DNA of 13,342 bases from CAZPXF01 sp964590945 (lineage in GTDB: Bacteria > Bacillota > Clostridia > Lachnospirales > Lachnospiraceae). The notes beneath the pieces are model-generated. The model made no database searches and was not told the DNA's origin. It saw nothing but the letters and a program-made list of their open reading frames with translations. Positions 7,292-13,342 of the stretch are shown piece by piece (the stretch's first letter is position 1; each line of letters opens with the position of its first letter). The position numbers were made by a program, and so were the translations under genes. The stretch spans positions 1 through 13,342 of the forward strand of contig CAZPXF010000063.1 of the NCBI GenBank assembly GCA_964590945.1. Direction: 5' to 3'.

Positions 7292-8473
7292 TTACTCTCT
7301 TTCTACAATTGTCGCGCAGCCCATTCCGCCGCCGATACAAAGAGTAGCAAGACCCTTCTTAGCGTCCTGTCTCTGCATCTGGTGAAGCAGTGTAACAAGA
7401 ATACGGCATCCGGATGCTCCAACCGGATGTCCAAGTGCGATAGCGCCGCCGTTTACATTGACTTTGGACATATCAAACTCAAGGTCATGCGCTACTGCAA
7501 GCGACTGAGCCGCGAATGCCTCGTTCGCCTCGATCAGATCCATATCGTCGATCGTAAGACCTGTCTTTGCAAATACCTTCTTTGTAGCTGCAACCGGACC
7601 AACGCCCATGATAGCCGGGTCGACTCCGCCGAGCGCTCCTGCAACCCATGTTGCCATTGGCGTAACGCCGAGCTCTTTCGCCTTCTCTTCGCTCATAACA
7701 ACGATCGCTGCCGCGCCGTCGTTGATTCCGGAAGCGTTACCTGCCGTAACGATACCATCCTTCTTGAATGCAGGGCGAAGTCTCGCAAGACTTTCTGCGG
7801 TTGTCCCCGGGCGCGGACCCTCGTCTGTATCTACAACAACTGTCTGTTTCTTCTGCTTAACTTCTACCGGAACGATCTCCTCTTTGAATGTTCCTGCTTC
7901 GATAGCTGCGCACGCTTTCTGCTGGCTCTTTGCTGAGAACTCGTCAAGCTGCTCTCTTGTAATTCCCCACTGCTCCGCTACGTTCTCTGCTGTGATACCC
8001 ATGTGGTAGTTGTTGAATGCATCCCAAAGGGCGTCGTTTACCATTGTATCCACCATCGTTGCATTGTTCATCCTGTATCCGTAACGTCCCTGCATCATAG
8101 CATATGGAGCCATGGACATATTTTCCATACCACCTGCTACCACGATATCAGCATCTCCGGCTACGATCATCTGCGCCGCCATGTTCACGCAATTCAGACC
8201 GGAACCGCAAACTACGTTAACTGTAACTGCCGGCGTCTCAACCGGAAGGCCGGCTTTAATGGATGCCTGACGTGCGACGTTCTGTCCGAGACCGGCCTGA
8301 ATTACGCATCCCATATACACATGGTCAACATTCTCAGGTGCAACTCCTGCTCTGTTCAATGCTTCCCTGATAACGATAGAACCAAGCACCGGCGCCGGTG
8401 TTGTGCTGAGCGCTCCGCCCATTTTTCCGATTGCCGTACGGCATGCGCCTGCTAATACAATTTTTTTGCCCAT
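7292..8473 (-). CDS. thl: Acetyl-CoA acetyltransferase (thiolase)
   Basis: Condenses two acetyl-CoA to acetoacetyl-CoA, the first committed step of butyrate formation. The 393-residue protein carries all thiolase active-site elements: nucleophile Cys89 in NVVCGSG, NEAFA, His349 in GHPVGASG and the second catalytic Cys379 in CIGGGMG. These positions almost equal the Zoogloea biosynthetic enzyme (89/348/378). The ATG at 8473 is preceded by AAGGAGGA (8481-8488, 8 nt spacing). A TTG two codons upstream lies only 2 nt from that site and is rejected. It is the first gene of the operon, driven by a near-consensus promoter, with a 5' leader of roughly 59 nt. Confidence 0.97.
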   Translation of the reverse strand: MGKKIVLAGACRTAIGKMGGALSTTPAPVLGSIVIREALNRAGVAPENVDHVYMGCVIQAGLGQNVARQASIKAGLPVETPAVTVNVVCGSGLNCVNMAAQMIVAGDADIVVAGGMENMSMAPYAMMQGRYGYRMNNATMVDTMVNDALWDAFNNYHMGITAENVAEQWGITREQLDEFSAKSQQKACAAIEAGTFKEEIVPVEVKQKKQTVVVDTDEGPRPGTTAESLARLRPAFKKDGIVTAGNASGINDGAAAIVVMSEEKAKELGVTPMATWVAGALGGVDPAIMGVGPVAATKKVFAKTGLTIDDMDLIEANEAFAAQSLAVAHDLEFDMSKVNVNGGAIALGHPVGASGCRILVTLLHQMQRQDAKKGLATLCIGGGMGCATIVERE

Positions 8474-8538
8474 TTTCAAATCCTCCTTAAAATAATCCGT
8501 TAAAATGAACTTTTACCTGTTTGTTCCTTGCTGTCCTC

Positions 8539-8567
8539 ATTATATGACTACGTTAAATTTTTGTCAA
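8539..8567 (-). promoter_or_regulatory. Main promoter of the butyrate operon
   Basis: Perfect consensus on the minus strand: TTGACA (8562-8567), 17-bp spacer, TATAAT (8539-8544). Transcription should start near 8532. A Rex-like 18-bp sequence (8550-8567) covers the -35 and spacer, and TGTCCTCA/TGAGGACA arms bracket the promoter. Such a strong core promoter suits an abundant fermentation operon. Confidence 0.9.
8550..8567. promoter_or_regulatory. Possible Rex-type redox operator
   Basis: The minus strand reads TTGACAAAAATTTAACGT. Against the published Rex palindrome TTGTTAA-N4-TTAACAA it matches 10 of 14 defined positions in the correct register. Rex senses NADH/NAD+ and controls butyrate and butanol genes in several Clostridia. 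Part of the match is forced by the TTGACA hexamer, so this is only a candidate. Confidence 0.35.
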
Positions 8568-8653
8568 GCCTTGGATTGTTCTTATTTGAGGACAATTTCG
8601 TTTTGGTCATTCTGTCTGTTTTTGGAAGCTATTTTTGTGCAACATTTTGTTCC

Positions 8654-8681
8654 TTGACATTCCCAGAATACATGTTACGAT
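8654..8681 (+). promoter_or_regulatory. Promoter of trxA
   Basis: A perfect TTGACA (8654-8659) is followed after 16 bp by TACGAT (8676-8681), a four-of-six -10. This gives a leader of about 25-30 nt before the trxA ATG, containing two tandem 8-mers TTGTACGA/TTGTACGG (8686-8701). Confidence 0.6.
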
Positions 8682-8714
8682 TAGCTTGTACGATTGTACG
8701 GAAAGGAGATTTTT

Positions 8715-9032
8715 ATGGGAATTACACATTTGACAAACGATAACTTTTCAGAAGAAGCGAAAAATAATAAAGGACTTACCGTTATTGATTTCTGGGCTAC
8801 GTGGTGCGGTCCTTGCATGATGCTCTCCCCGATCATTGAAGAAATTGCAAATGAGAGAGACGATGTCAAGATCTGCAAGGTGGATGTGGATCAGAATATG
8901 GAGCTTGCGCAGCAATTCCATGTGGTCAGCATTCCAACGATTGTTTTCTTAAAGGACGGAGAGTTTATTTACCAGATGGTCGGACTCCGTGAGAAGGACG
9001 AGATCGTAAGTGCGATCGACGCCCGGTTATAA
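8715..9032 (+). CDS. trxA: Thioredoxin
   Basis: A 105-residue cytoplasmic thiol-disulfide oxidoreductase of standard thioredoxin length. The active site is WCGPC with Cys31 and Cys34, and the cis-proline is Pro74 in VVSIPTIVFLKDGE. One extra cysteine, Cys54, lies in the following strand. The start at 8715 is fixed by AAAGGAG at 8702-8708 with 6 nt spacing; an ATG at 8694 in the same frame has no such site. It is the only plus-strand gene, divergent from the butyrate operon and convergent with the transglutaminase gene. No thioredoxin reductase gene is adjacent, so its electron donor is encoded elsewhere. Confidence 0.96.
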   Translation: MGITHLTNDNFSEEAKNNKGLTVIDFWATWCGPCMMLSPIIEEIANERDDVKICKVDVDQNMELAQQFHVVSIPTIVFLKDGEFIYQMVGLREKDEIVSAIDARL

Positions 9033-9057
9033 TATGCCAGCTGAATATTTTCTATAG

Positions 9058-9089
9058 AAAGGGGATGCCGCATGTCAGCATCCCTTTTT
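9058..9089. terminator. Bidirectional terminator between trxA and the transglutaminase gene
   Basis: The arms GGGATGC (9062-9068) and GCATCCC (9078-9084) pair perfectly, and flanking A and T runs extend the stem to about 11 bp. TTTTT follows on the plus strand (9085-9089), giving a clear terminator for trxA. On the minus strand the stem is followed by CTTTC, a weaker stop for the convergent transcript. Confidence 0.88.
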
Positions 9090-9102
9090 CCAATGATTCA
9101 TT

Positions 9103-10041
9103 CTAATTCAGGTCCAATTTTCTGCCGGCCTGGTGATAGCCATTCTTCATGTTTTTGGCTTTCGAGTAAAGCGTTTTATAAAACAGTGAACTGTGCGCGG
9201 CAAATTTCCAGAGATCCGGATCATATTCATACCATTTTCCTTTTATCTTTACGGTGATCCAGCCATGTTCCGTCAGTCCGCCTCCGATTCTGTGCGTCTT
9301 TCCGCGGTAAATCCTCACCGGAAGTCCTGTTGCCTCCCGGATCATATAGCCAAGTACACACGCATACCGGAAGCAGTTGCCGCCTTTATTTTTTATGATC
9401 TGCTTCGCATAATCGTCTGTCCAGCCCTTGTACCATTTCCAGCTGCTGCTTCGGAATTCATAGTTATTGATATATTTCCACGAGTTTCCCGTAAGCCATG
9501 TAAACAATGCTTTAATCTTCTGGTCATCCGTCATGGACGCCTTCGTGTGCTGCTTTACAAGTTTGAGGATCAGATATCGTGTCTCGCTGCGTCCTTTCTT
9601 ATCAAGCTTGTACGAATTGACGACCGTATTTTTCTTCATCTCGAAGGTTTTCTTATCAAAATAATAGCAGTATTTTTTATAAGTCACCCAGCCGGATTTT
9701 GCCGCGCCGATCTTGCCCGGCTTTCCAGATGTTGTAAAGTAATAGGTCTTCTTTTTCCCGTTCACTTTGATTGTTTTCATTCCGGTCTGCAATTTCCCTT
9801 TGGAATTAAAATAGTATTTTTTTCCTTCTATTTTCTGCAATCCCGTGCATTTCGTGCCGTTCTTATAATAGAAAATCCCATCGCTTGTCTGGATCCATCC
9901 GTTCTCTTCTGTCGTAATACTTTCATTTTCAGCCGTGGCATTTGCTTCCGCCGCCAGCGCCGTTGTGCCGACAGCGCCCGTCATGGCAATGACCGCGCTC
10001 ATCATAAAAATGAATAATCTTGTTTTTCCTTTCGTTCCCAT
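9103..10041 (-). CDS. Secreted transglutaminase-like protein with cell-wall-binding-type repeats
   Basis: A 312-residue exported protein. Residues 1-30 are a Sec signal peptide (KGKTRLF, hydrophobic core, predicted cleavage after TTALA). Residues about 48-137 contain four short aromatic repeats around YYK or YYF (GIFYYKNGTKCTG, GKKYYFNSKGKLQTG, TYYFTTSGKPG, YCYYFDKKT), resembling choline- or wall-binding repeats. Residues about 165-285 form a transglutaminase-like fold with the likely triad Cys223 (GGNCFRYA), His259 (EHGWI) and Asp274 (YEYDPDLW). Such domains can act as cysteine proteases, cross-linkers or other acyl-transfer enzymes; the substrate is unknown. Its ATG overlaps the aminotransferase stop as TAATG and its own AAGG lies only 2 nt away, so translation is probably coupled. 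Surface or envelope function is inferred. Confidence 0.87.
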   Translation of the reverse strand: MGTKGKTRLFIFMMSAVIAMTGAVGTTALAAEANATAENESITTEENGWIQTSDGIFYYKNGTKCTGLQKIEGKKYYFNSKGKLQTGMKTIKVNGKKKTYYFTTSGKPGKIGAAKSGWVTYKKYCYYFDKKTFEMKKNTVVNSYKLDKKGRSETRYLILKLVKQHTKASMTDDQKIKALFTWLTGNSWKYINNYEFRSSSWKWYKGWTDDYAKQIIKNKGGNCFRYACVLGYMIREATGLPVRIYRGKTHRIGGGLTEHGWITVKIKGKWYEYDPDLWKFAAHSSLFYKTLYSKAKNMKNGYHQAGRKLDLN

Positions 10042-11228
10042 TACCTTCTTTCTTTTTGTTTTTTGATAATTCCGCTGGCTTTTATTGCAGCGACCAGCTC
10101 CCGGATCCGTCCTTCCTCCTGCACAAGCGCCATCCTGACATAGCCTTCCCCGCGCTCTCCAAATGCGCTTCCCGGCGTCACGAGAACTCCGGCTTCCTCA
10201 ACAAGCTTCATGCAGAAATCAAATGAATTGTCATACCCTTCCGGAAGTCTGGCCCAGACGAACATGGTCCCTTTACTTTCCGCTACATCCCATCCGATCT
10301 CTGTAAGTCCCTGGCAAAGAGCCGTATTTCTCCTCGCATATTCCAGCCGCTGCGCTTCCACAGCATCCTGCGGCCCCGAGAGCGCTGCAATGGCTCCTTC
10401 CTGGATCGGCAGGAAAATTCCGTAATCGATCTGCGAGCGGATCTTACTGAACGCTGCAACAATATCTGCATTTCCTACTACAAAGGAAATACGCGCGCCG
10501 GTGAGGTTGTACGATTTGGAAAGAGAATAGAACTCTACTCCGACCTCTTTTGCCCCCGGAACGGACAGGAAGGAGCGGCCTTCCGTGCCATCGAAAATGA
10601 TATCCGAATATGCGTTATCATGCAATACAATGACTTCATATTTTTTTGCAAATGCGATCAGCTCCTCATAAAAGCTCTCCGGCGCCGTAACGCAGACCGG
10701 ATTCAGCGGATAAGATATGATGATGACTTTTGCTTTTCTTGCCAGTTCTTCCGGAATATCGTTGAAATCCAGGACATAATCCTTCTCCGGATAAAGTGCG
10801 TATGTTTCAATCCTCGCCCCGGTTAAGAGCGGTCCCATGGTAAATACCGGATATCCCGGATCCGGAACGAGCACGATGTCGCCGGGATTTGTAAGAGCCA
10901 TTCCGATATGCGCCATACCCTCCTGGGATCCGTAAATGGACATGATCTCATTTTTCTGAAGTTTCACTGCGAATCTTTTCTGATAAAAGCTCTGCACCGC
11001 TTCAAGAAGACGCTGCTGGTCCGAAATCGCATATTTGTACAGCTCCGGCTTCAGGCAGGCATCCGAAACTGCTTTCATGATATGCTCTGCCGGTTTGAAA
11101 TCCGGCGTTCCGATGGACAGATTATAAATCTTCCTGCCCTGCGCTTCCATCTCCTGTTTCTTTTTATCGAGCGTGGCGAAAATCCCTCCGCTGATATAAT
11201 CTAATCTATCTGAAAATTTTTTTTGCAT
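10041..11228 (-). CDS. PLP-dependent class I/II aminotransferase (DapL/AlaC-like)
   Basis: A 395-residue fold-type I aminotransferase. The PLP lysine is Lys238 in SLSKSYNLTGAR; Asp204 and Tyr207 in HDNAYSD should contact the cofactor, and a substrate-carboxylate arginine is present in GYVRMAL. The N-terminus (FSDRLDYISGGIFATLDKKK, NLSIGTPDF) resembles the LL-diaminopimelate/alanine aminotransferase branch, but the substrate cannot be assigned. One oddity is that the usual YPNNPTG motif reads YPLNPVC (173-179), keeping Asn176 but losing the first Asn and the final Thr-Gly. The start at 11228 has GGAGG at 11237-11241 (8 nt), and a -10 TATAAT at 11263-11268 rules out the longer reading. It is the first gene of a two-gene unit with the transglutaminase-like protein. 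Confidence 0.9.
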   Translation of the reverse strand: MQKKFSDRLDYISGGIFATLDKKKQEMEAQGRKIYNLSIGTPDFKPAEHIMKAVSDACLKPELYKYAISDQQRLLEAVQSFYQKRFAVKLQKNEIMSIYGSQEGMAHIGMALTNPGDIVLVPDPGYPVFTMGPLLTGARIETYALYPEKDYVLDFNDIPEELARKAKVIIISYPLNPVCVTAPESFYEELIAFAKKYEVIVLHDNAYSDIIFDGTEGRSFLSVPGAKEVGVEFYSLSKSYNLTGARISFVVGNADIVAAFSKIRSQIDYGIFLPIQEGAIAALSGPQDAVEAQRLEYARRNTALCQGLTEIGWDVAESKGTMFVWARLPEGYDNSFDFCMKLVEEAGVLVTPGSAFGERGEGYVRMALVQEEGRIRELVAAIKASGIIKKQKERR

Positions 11229-11262
11229 AATGAAATCCTCCGGAAAGTATTTTACAAAAGAC

Positions 11263-11268
11263 ATTATA
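11263..11268 (-). promoter_or_regulatory. -10 element for the aminotransferase-transglutaminase unit
   Basis: A perfect TATAAT on the minus strand gives an expected start near 11256 and a leader of about 28 nt. The hexamer 17 bp upstream (TTCCCG) is a poor -35, so an activator may be needed. The rest of the gap up to 11394 is AT-rich and shows no gene. Confidence 0.55.
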
Positions 11269-11397
11269 CACGAAATCTGCTTGCCCGGGAATTCTTTATT
11301 TGATTTATTGTTTTCTTCTGCGCGGCACGCTTTTTCCTCTTTTTAGTGATTGGGAATGCTGGTATAGATCAATGACTTGGGATACTTTGATTTTTAG

Positions 11398-11431
11398 AAA
11401 CCAGGACAATCCTCCCGGGAAGATTGCCCTG
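11398..11431 (-). terminator. Terminator-like hairpin after ilvD
   Basis: CAGGGCAATC and GATTGTCCTG (11422-11431 and 11402-11411) form a 10-bp stem with one G-U pair. The loop is a CCCGGG-containing 10-mer. It begins about 12 nt after the ilvD stop. The T-tract is short (GTTTCT), so termination may be partial. Confidence 0.7.
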
Positions 11432-11443
11432 TAACAAATTCCT

Positions 11444-13108
11444 TTATTTCGGTTCCAAAACTGCGCCTCTGTTGCCGGAGCTTACCAAAGATGCATATCT
11501 TGCAAGATAGCCTGTTGTGATTTTCGGCTGCCTTGGCTGCCATTTCGCACGGCGCGCCTCCAGCTCCTCGTCGCTTACTTTGAAGTTGATCGTATTTGCT
11601 TCGATATCAATGGAAATGATATCGCCTTCTTCAACAAGTGCAATGTTGCCGCCGACTGCTGCTTCCGGTGATACATGACCGATTGCCGCTCCTCTTGTTG
11701 CTCCGGAGAAACGTCCGTCTGTGATCAATGCAACGCTGCTTCCAAGTCCGCGGCCAACGATAGCGGACGTCGGGTTCAGCATCTCACGCATGCCAGGGCC
11801 GCCCTTCGGGCCTTCGTAACGAATGATGACAACATCTCCGGCTACGATCCTGCCGCCATGGATTGCTTCAATCGCATCCTCTTCACAGTCAAATACACGC
11901 GCCGGACCCTCATGCTTCAGCATCTCTGGCGCAACTGCGGAACGCTTAACCACGCAGGTCTCAGGCGCAAGATTTCCTTTCAGAACTGCGATACCACCTG
12001 TTGTACTATATGGATTCTCAACCGGACGGATAACTTCCGGATTCTTGTTCTCACAGCCCGCGATATTCTCTGCAACTGTCTTTCCTGTACATGTGATACA
12101 GGAAGTATCGAGAATGCCAAGCTTGCTTACCTCATGCATAACAGCGTAGATACCGCCTGCCGCATCAAGATCCTCCATGAAATGATGTCCTGCAGGGGAA
12201 AGGTGGCACAGGTTCGGCGTCCTGTCACTGATCTCATTTGCCATCTCCATATTCAGCTCAATGCCCGCCTCATGAGCGATAGCCGGAAGGTGAAGCATAC
12301 TGTTGGTACTGCATCCAAGAACCATGTCCATTGTAAGCGCATTCCTGAATGCTGCTTCCGTCATGATATCACGCGGACGGATATCTTTTTCGATCAGCTC
12401 CATGACCTGCATCCCGGCATACTTGGCCATACGGATCCTCTCAGAATATACAGCAGGTACAGTTCCATTTCCCGGAACTCCCATGCCAAGAACCTCGGTC
12501 AGGCAGTTCATAGAGTTCGCTGTAAACATACCGGAACAGGAACCGCATGTAGGACATGTGTGATCCTGATACTCTTCCAATGTGTCCTCGTCAATCTTTC
12601 CTGCATGGTAAGCGCCTACCGCCTCGGAAATATCAGCAAAGCCAACCTTCTGTCCATGCACGCATCCGGCAAGCATCGGGCCTCCGCTTACAAAAATAGT
12701 CGGTACGTTCAGACGTGCTGCTGCCATCAGAAGTCCCGGAACGTTCTTATCACAGTTCGGCACGCATACAAGCGCGTCAAGTGCATGTGCGATCGTCATA
12801 GCTTCTGTGGAATCTGCGATCAGATCTCTTGTCACAAGGGAATACTTCATGCCCTGATGTCCCATCGCGATACCGTCGCAGACTGCGATTGCCGGAAATA
12901 CAAGCGGAGTCCCGCCTGCCAGAGACACACCTGTCTTAACAGCCTCAACGACCTTGTCAATATTCATATGTCCCGGAACAACATCGTTCTGGGAGCTTAC
13001 AATACCTACTAATGGTTTCTCAATTTCTCTGTCTGTAAGACCAAGCGCACGAAACAGCGACCGCTGTGTAACAGCGTTAGGACCCTCTTTAATTCTGCTA
13101 CTGTTCAT
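11444..13108 (-). CDS. ilvD: Dihydroxy-acid dehydratase
   Basis: Dehydrates 2,3-dihydroxy-isovalerate and 2,3-dihydroxy-3-methylvalerate to the 2-oxo acids, the third common step of valine and isoleucine synthesis. The 554-residue chain is full length. Cluster ligands visible are Cys119 (VPNCDK) and Cys191 in CPTCGSCSGMFTANSMNCL. The segment VVPGHMNI has Gly where [2Fe-2S] plant and mycobacterial enzymes have Cys (PCN), as in E. coli IlvD, which points to an oxygen-sensitive [4Fe-4S] cluster. GAGGAA at 13117-13122 lies 8 nt from the ATG at 13108. It appears monocistronic, between its own promoter and a hairpin. No ilvB, ilvC or leu genes adjoin it and no T-box or leader attenuator is visible in the roughly 40-nt leader. 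Confidence 0.97.
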   Translation of the reverse strand: MNSSRIKEGPNAVTQRSLFRALGLTDREIEKPLVGIVSSQNDVVPGHMNIDKVVEAVKTGVSLAGGTPLVFPAIAVCDGIAMGHQGMKYSLVTRDLIADSTEAMTIAHALDALVCVPNCDKNVPGLLMAAARLNVPTIFVSGGPMLAGCVHGQKVGFADISEAVGAYHAGKIDEDTLEEYQDHTCPTCGSCSGMFTANSMNCLTEVLGMGVPGNGTVPAVYSERIRMAKYAGMQVMELIEKDIRPRDIMTEAAFRNALTMDMVLGCSTNSMLHLPAIAHEAGIELNMEMANEISDRTPNLCHLSPAGHHFMEDLDAAGGIYAVMHEVSKLGILDTSCITCTGKTVAENIAGCENKNPEVIRPVENPYSTTGGIAVLKGNLAPETCVVKRSAVAPEMLKHEGPARVFDCEEDAIEAIHGGRIVAGDVVIIRYEGPKGGPGMREMLNPTSAIVGRGLGSSVALITDGRFSGATRGAAIGHVSPEAAVGGNIALVEEGDIISIDIEANTINFKVSDEELEARRAKWQPRQPKITTGYLARYASLVSSGNRGAVLEPK

Positions 13109-13154
13109 TTCTAATCTTCCTCTCTGTCTAATCTAAAATTTTCAGGCTGTTACT

Positions 13155-13183
13155 ATTGTAAAACGTGTTTGGCTGAGTGTCAA
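13155..13183 (-). promoter_or_regulatory. Promoter of ilvD
   Basis: TTGACA (13178-13183), a 17-bp spacer and TACAAT (13155-13160) on the minus strand form a near-consensus sigma-A promoter with a start near 13148. Confidence 0.87.
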
Positions 13184-13265
13184 TTTCTCTTTACAGGTAT
13201 TTTCACTTTCTTATTGCCTGAAATCCGGTCAAAGACGGATGGAATTGTGCCTGATGGTCAAATGA

Positions 13266-13341
13266 AGAAAATATCATTTTCATTCAGGCTATATTATTTT
13301 TTTTAAAAAACGGTTATAATGATAAAAAATCATAAAAGGAG
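13266..13341 (+). promoter_or_regulatory. Promoter region and ribosome binding site of a plus-strand gene beyond the window
   Basis: TATAAT at 13315-13320 and AAAGGAG at 13335-13341 indicate a gene starting just past the right edge. The -35 region is poor and is replaced by a T-run then A-run (13297-13310). A GAAAAT-ATC-ATTTTC palindrome (13267-13281) lies upstream. Regulation by a metal or peroxide sensor is possible but unproven. Confidence 0.6.
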
Positions 13342-13342
13342 T

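Noticed and set aside
7089..7340. Minus-strand 83-residue reading frame spanning the thl-crt gap
   Set aside because: It overlaps both thl and crt out of frame and has no family resemblance; the gap is better explained by the hairpin and promoter-like elements.
8528..8743. Plus-strand 71-residue reading frame in the thl-trxA gap
   Set aside because: It covers the thl promoter, overlaps trxA in another frame and has no ribosome binding site. Its hydrophobic composition comes from T-rich promoter DNA.
11340..11397. TTTTTAG direct repeats flanking about 45 bp in the ilvD-aminotransferase gap, as a relict mobile element
   Set aside because: The repeats are 7 bp of AT-rich sequence with no terminal inverted repeats or transposase remains.
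11675..13012. Plus-strand 445-residue reading frame opposite ilvD
   Set aside because: It is antisense to an unmistakable full-length ilvD, is rich in Cys, Arg and His, and has no recognisable domain. It is a codon-bias shadow.
13109..13148. T-box or leader-peptide attenuator for ilvD
   Set aside because: The leader predicted from the promoter is only about 40 nt and contains no T-box sequence, terminator stem or branched-chain codon run.

Overview
The window looks like the chromosome of an anaerobic, butyrate-forming Clostridia member, most likely a Lachnospiraceae relative. The main evidence is a complete central butyrate cluster in the order thl-crt-hbd-bcd-etfB-etfA. Strong AGGAGG-type ribosome binding sites, TTGACA/TATAAT promoters, a class II tRNA-Ser without an encoded CCA, and moderate GC content agree with this. 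Every gene except trxA lies on the minus strand. The genus cannot be fixed from the sequence alone.

Layout, read along the minus strand from the right edge. At 13155-13342 a divergent regulatory region serves ilvD and an unseen plus-strand gene beyond the window; that gene shows only a -10 and a ribosome binding site. Next are ilvD (11444-13108) and a terminator, then a class I/II aminotransferase (10041-11228) joined by a TAATG stop/start overlap to a secreted transglutaminase-like protein with wall-binding-type repeats (9103-10041). A bidirectional terminator at 9058-9089 separates that pair from the convergent trxA (8715-9032, plus strand). trxA and the butyrate operon are divergently transcribed from the 8474-8714 region. 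The butyrate operon runs from 8473 down to 2415 and ends at a strong hairpin. A WYL-domain regulator (1318-2319), a tRNA-Ser(CGA) (1154-1241) with its own promoter and terminator, and an AEC-family permease (103-1056) complete the window.

Function: thiolase, 3-hydroxybutyryl-CoA dehydrogenase, crotonase and butyryl-CoA dehydrogenase with EtfAB convert two acetyl-CoA to butyryl-CoA. In anaerobes of this type the last step is normally coupled by EtfAB to ferredoxin reduction. The enzymes that release butyrate (CoA-transferase, or Ptb-Buk) are not in the window.

The coding content is ordinary and I see no clearly undescribed system. The best second-look signals are regulatory: a Rex-like half-matched box over the thl promoter, an inverted repeat bracketing that promoter, a long hairpin overlapping a candidate second promoter between thl and crt, and an uncharacterised WYL regulator directly after the operon. 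Two protein-level items also stand out: the aminotransferase-transglutaminase coupling, and the unusual YPLNPV motif of that aminotransferase.
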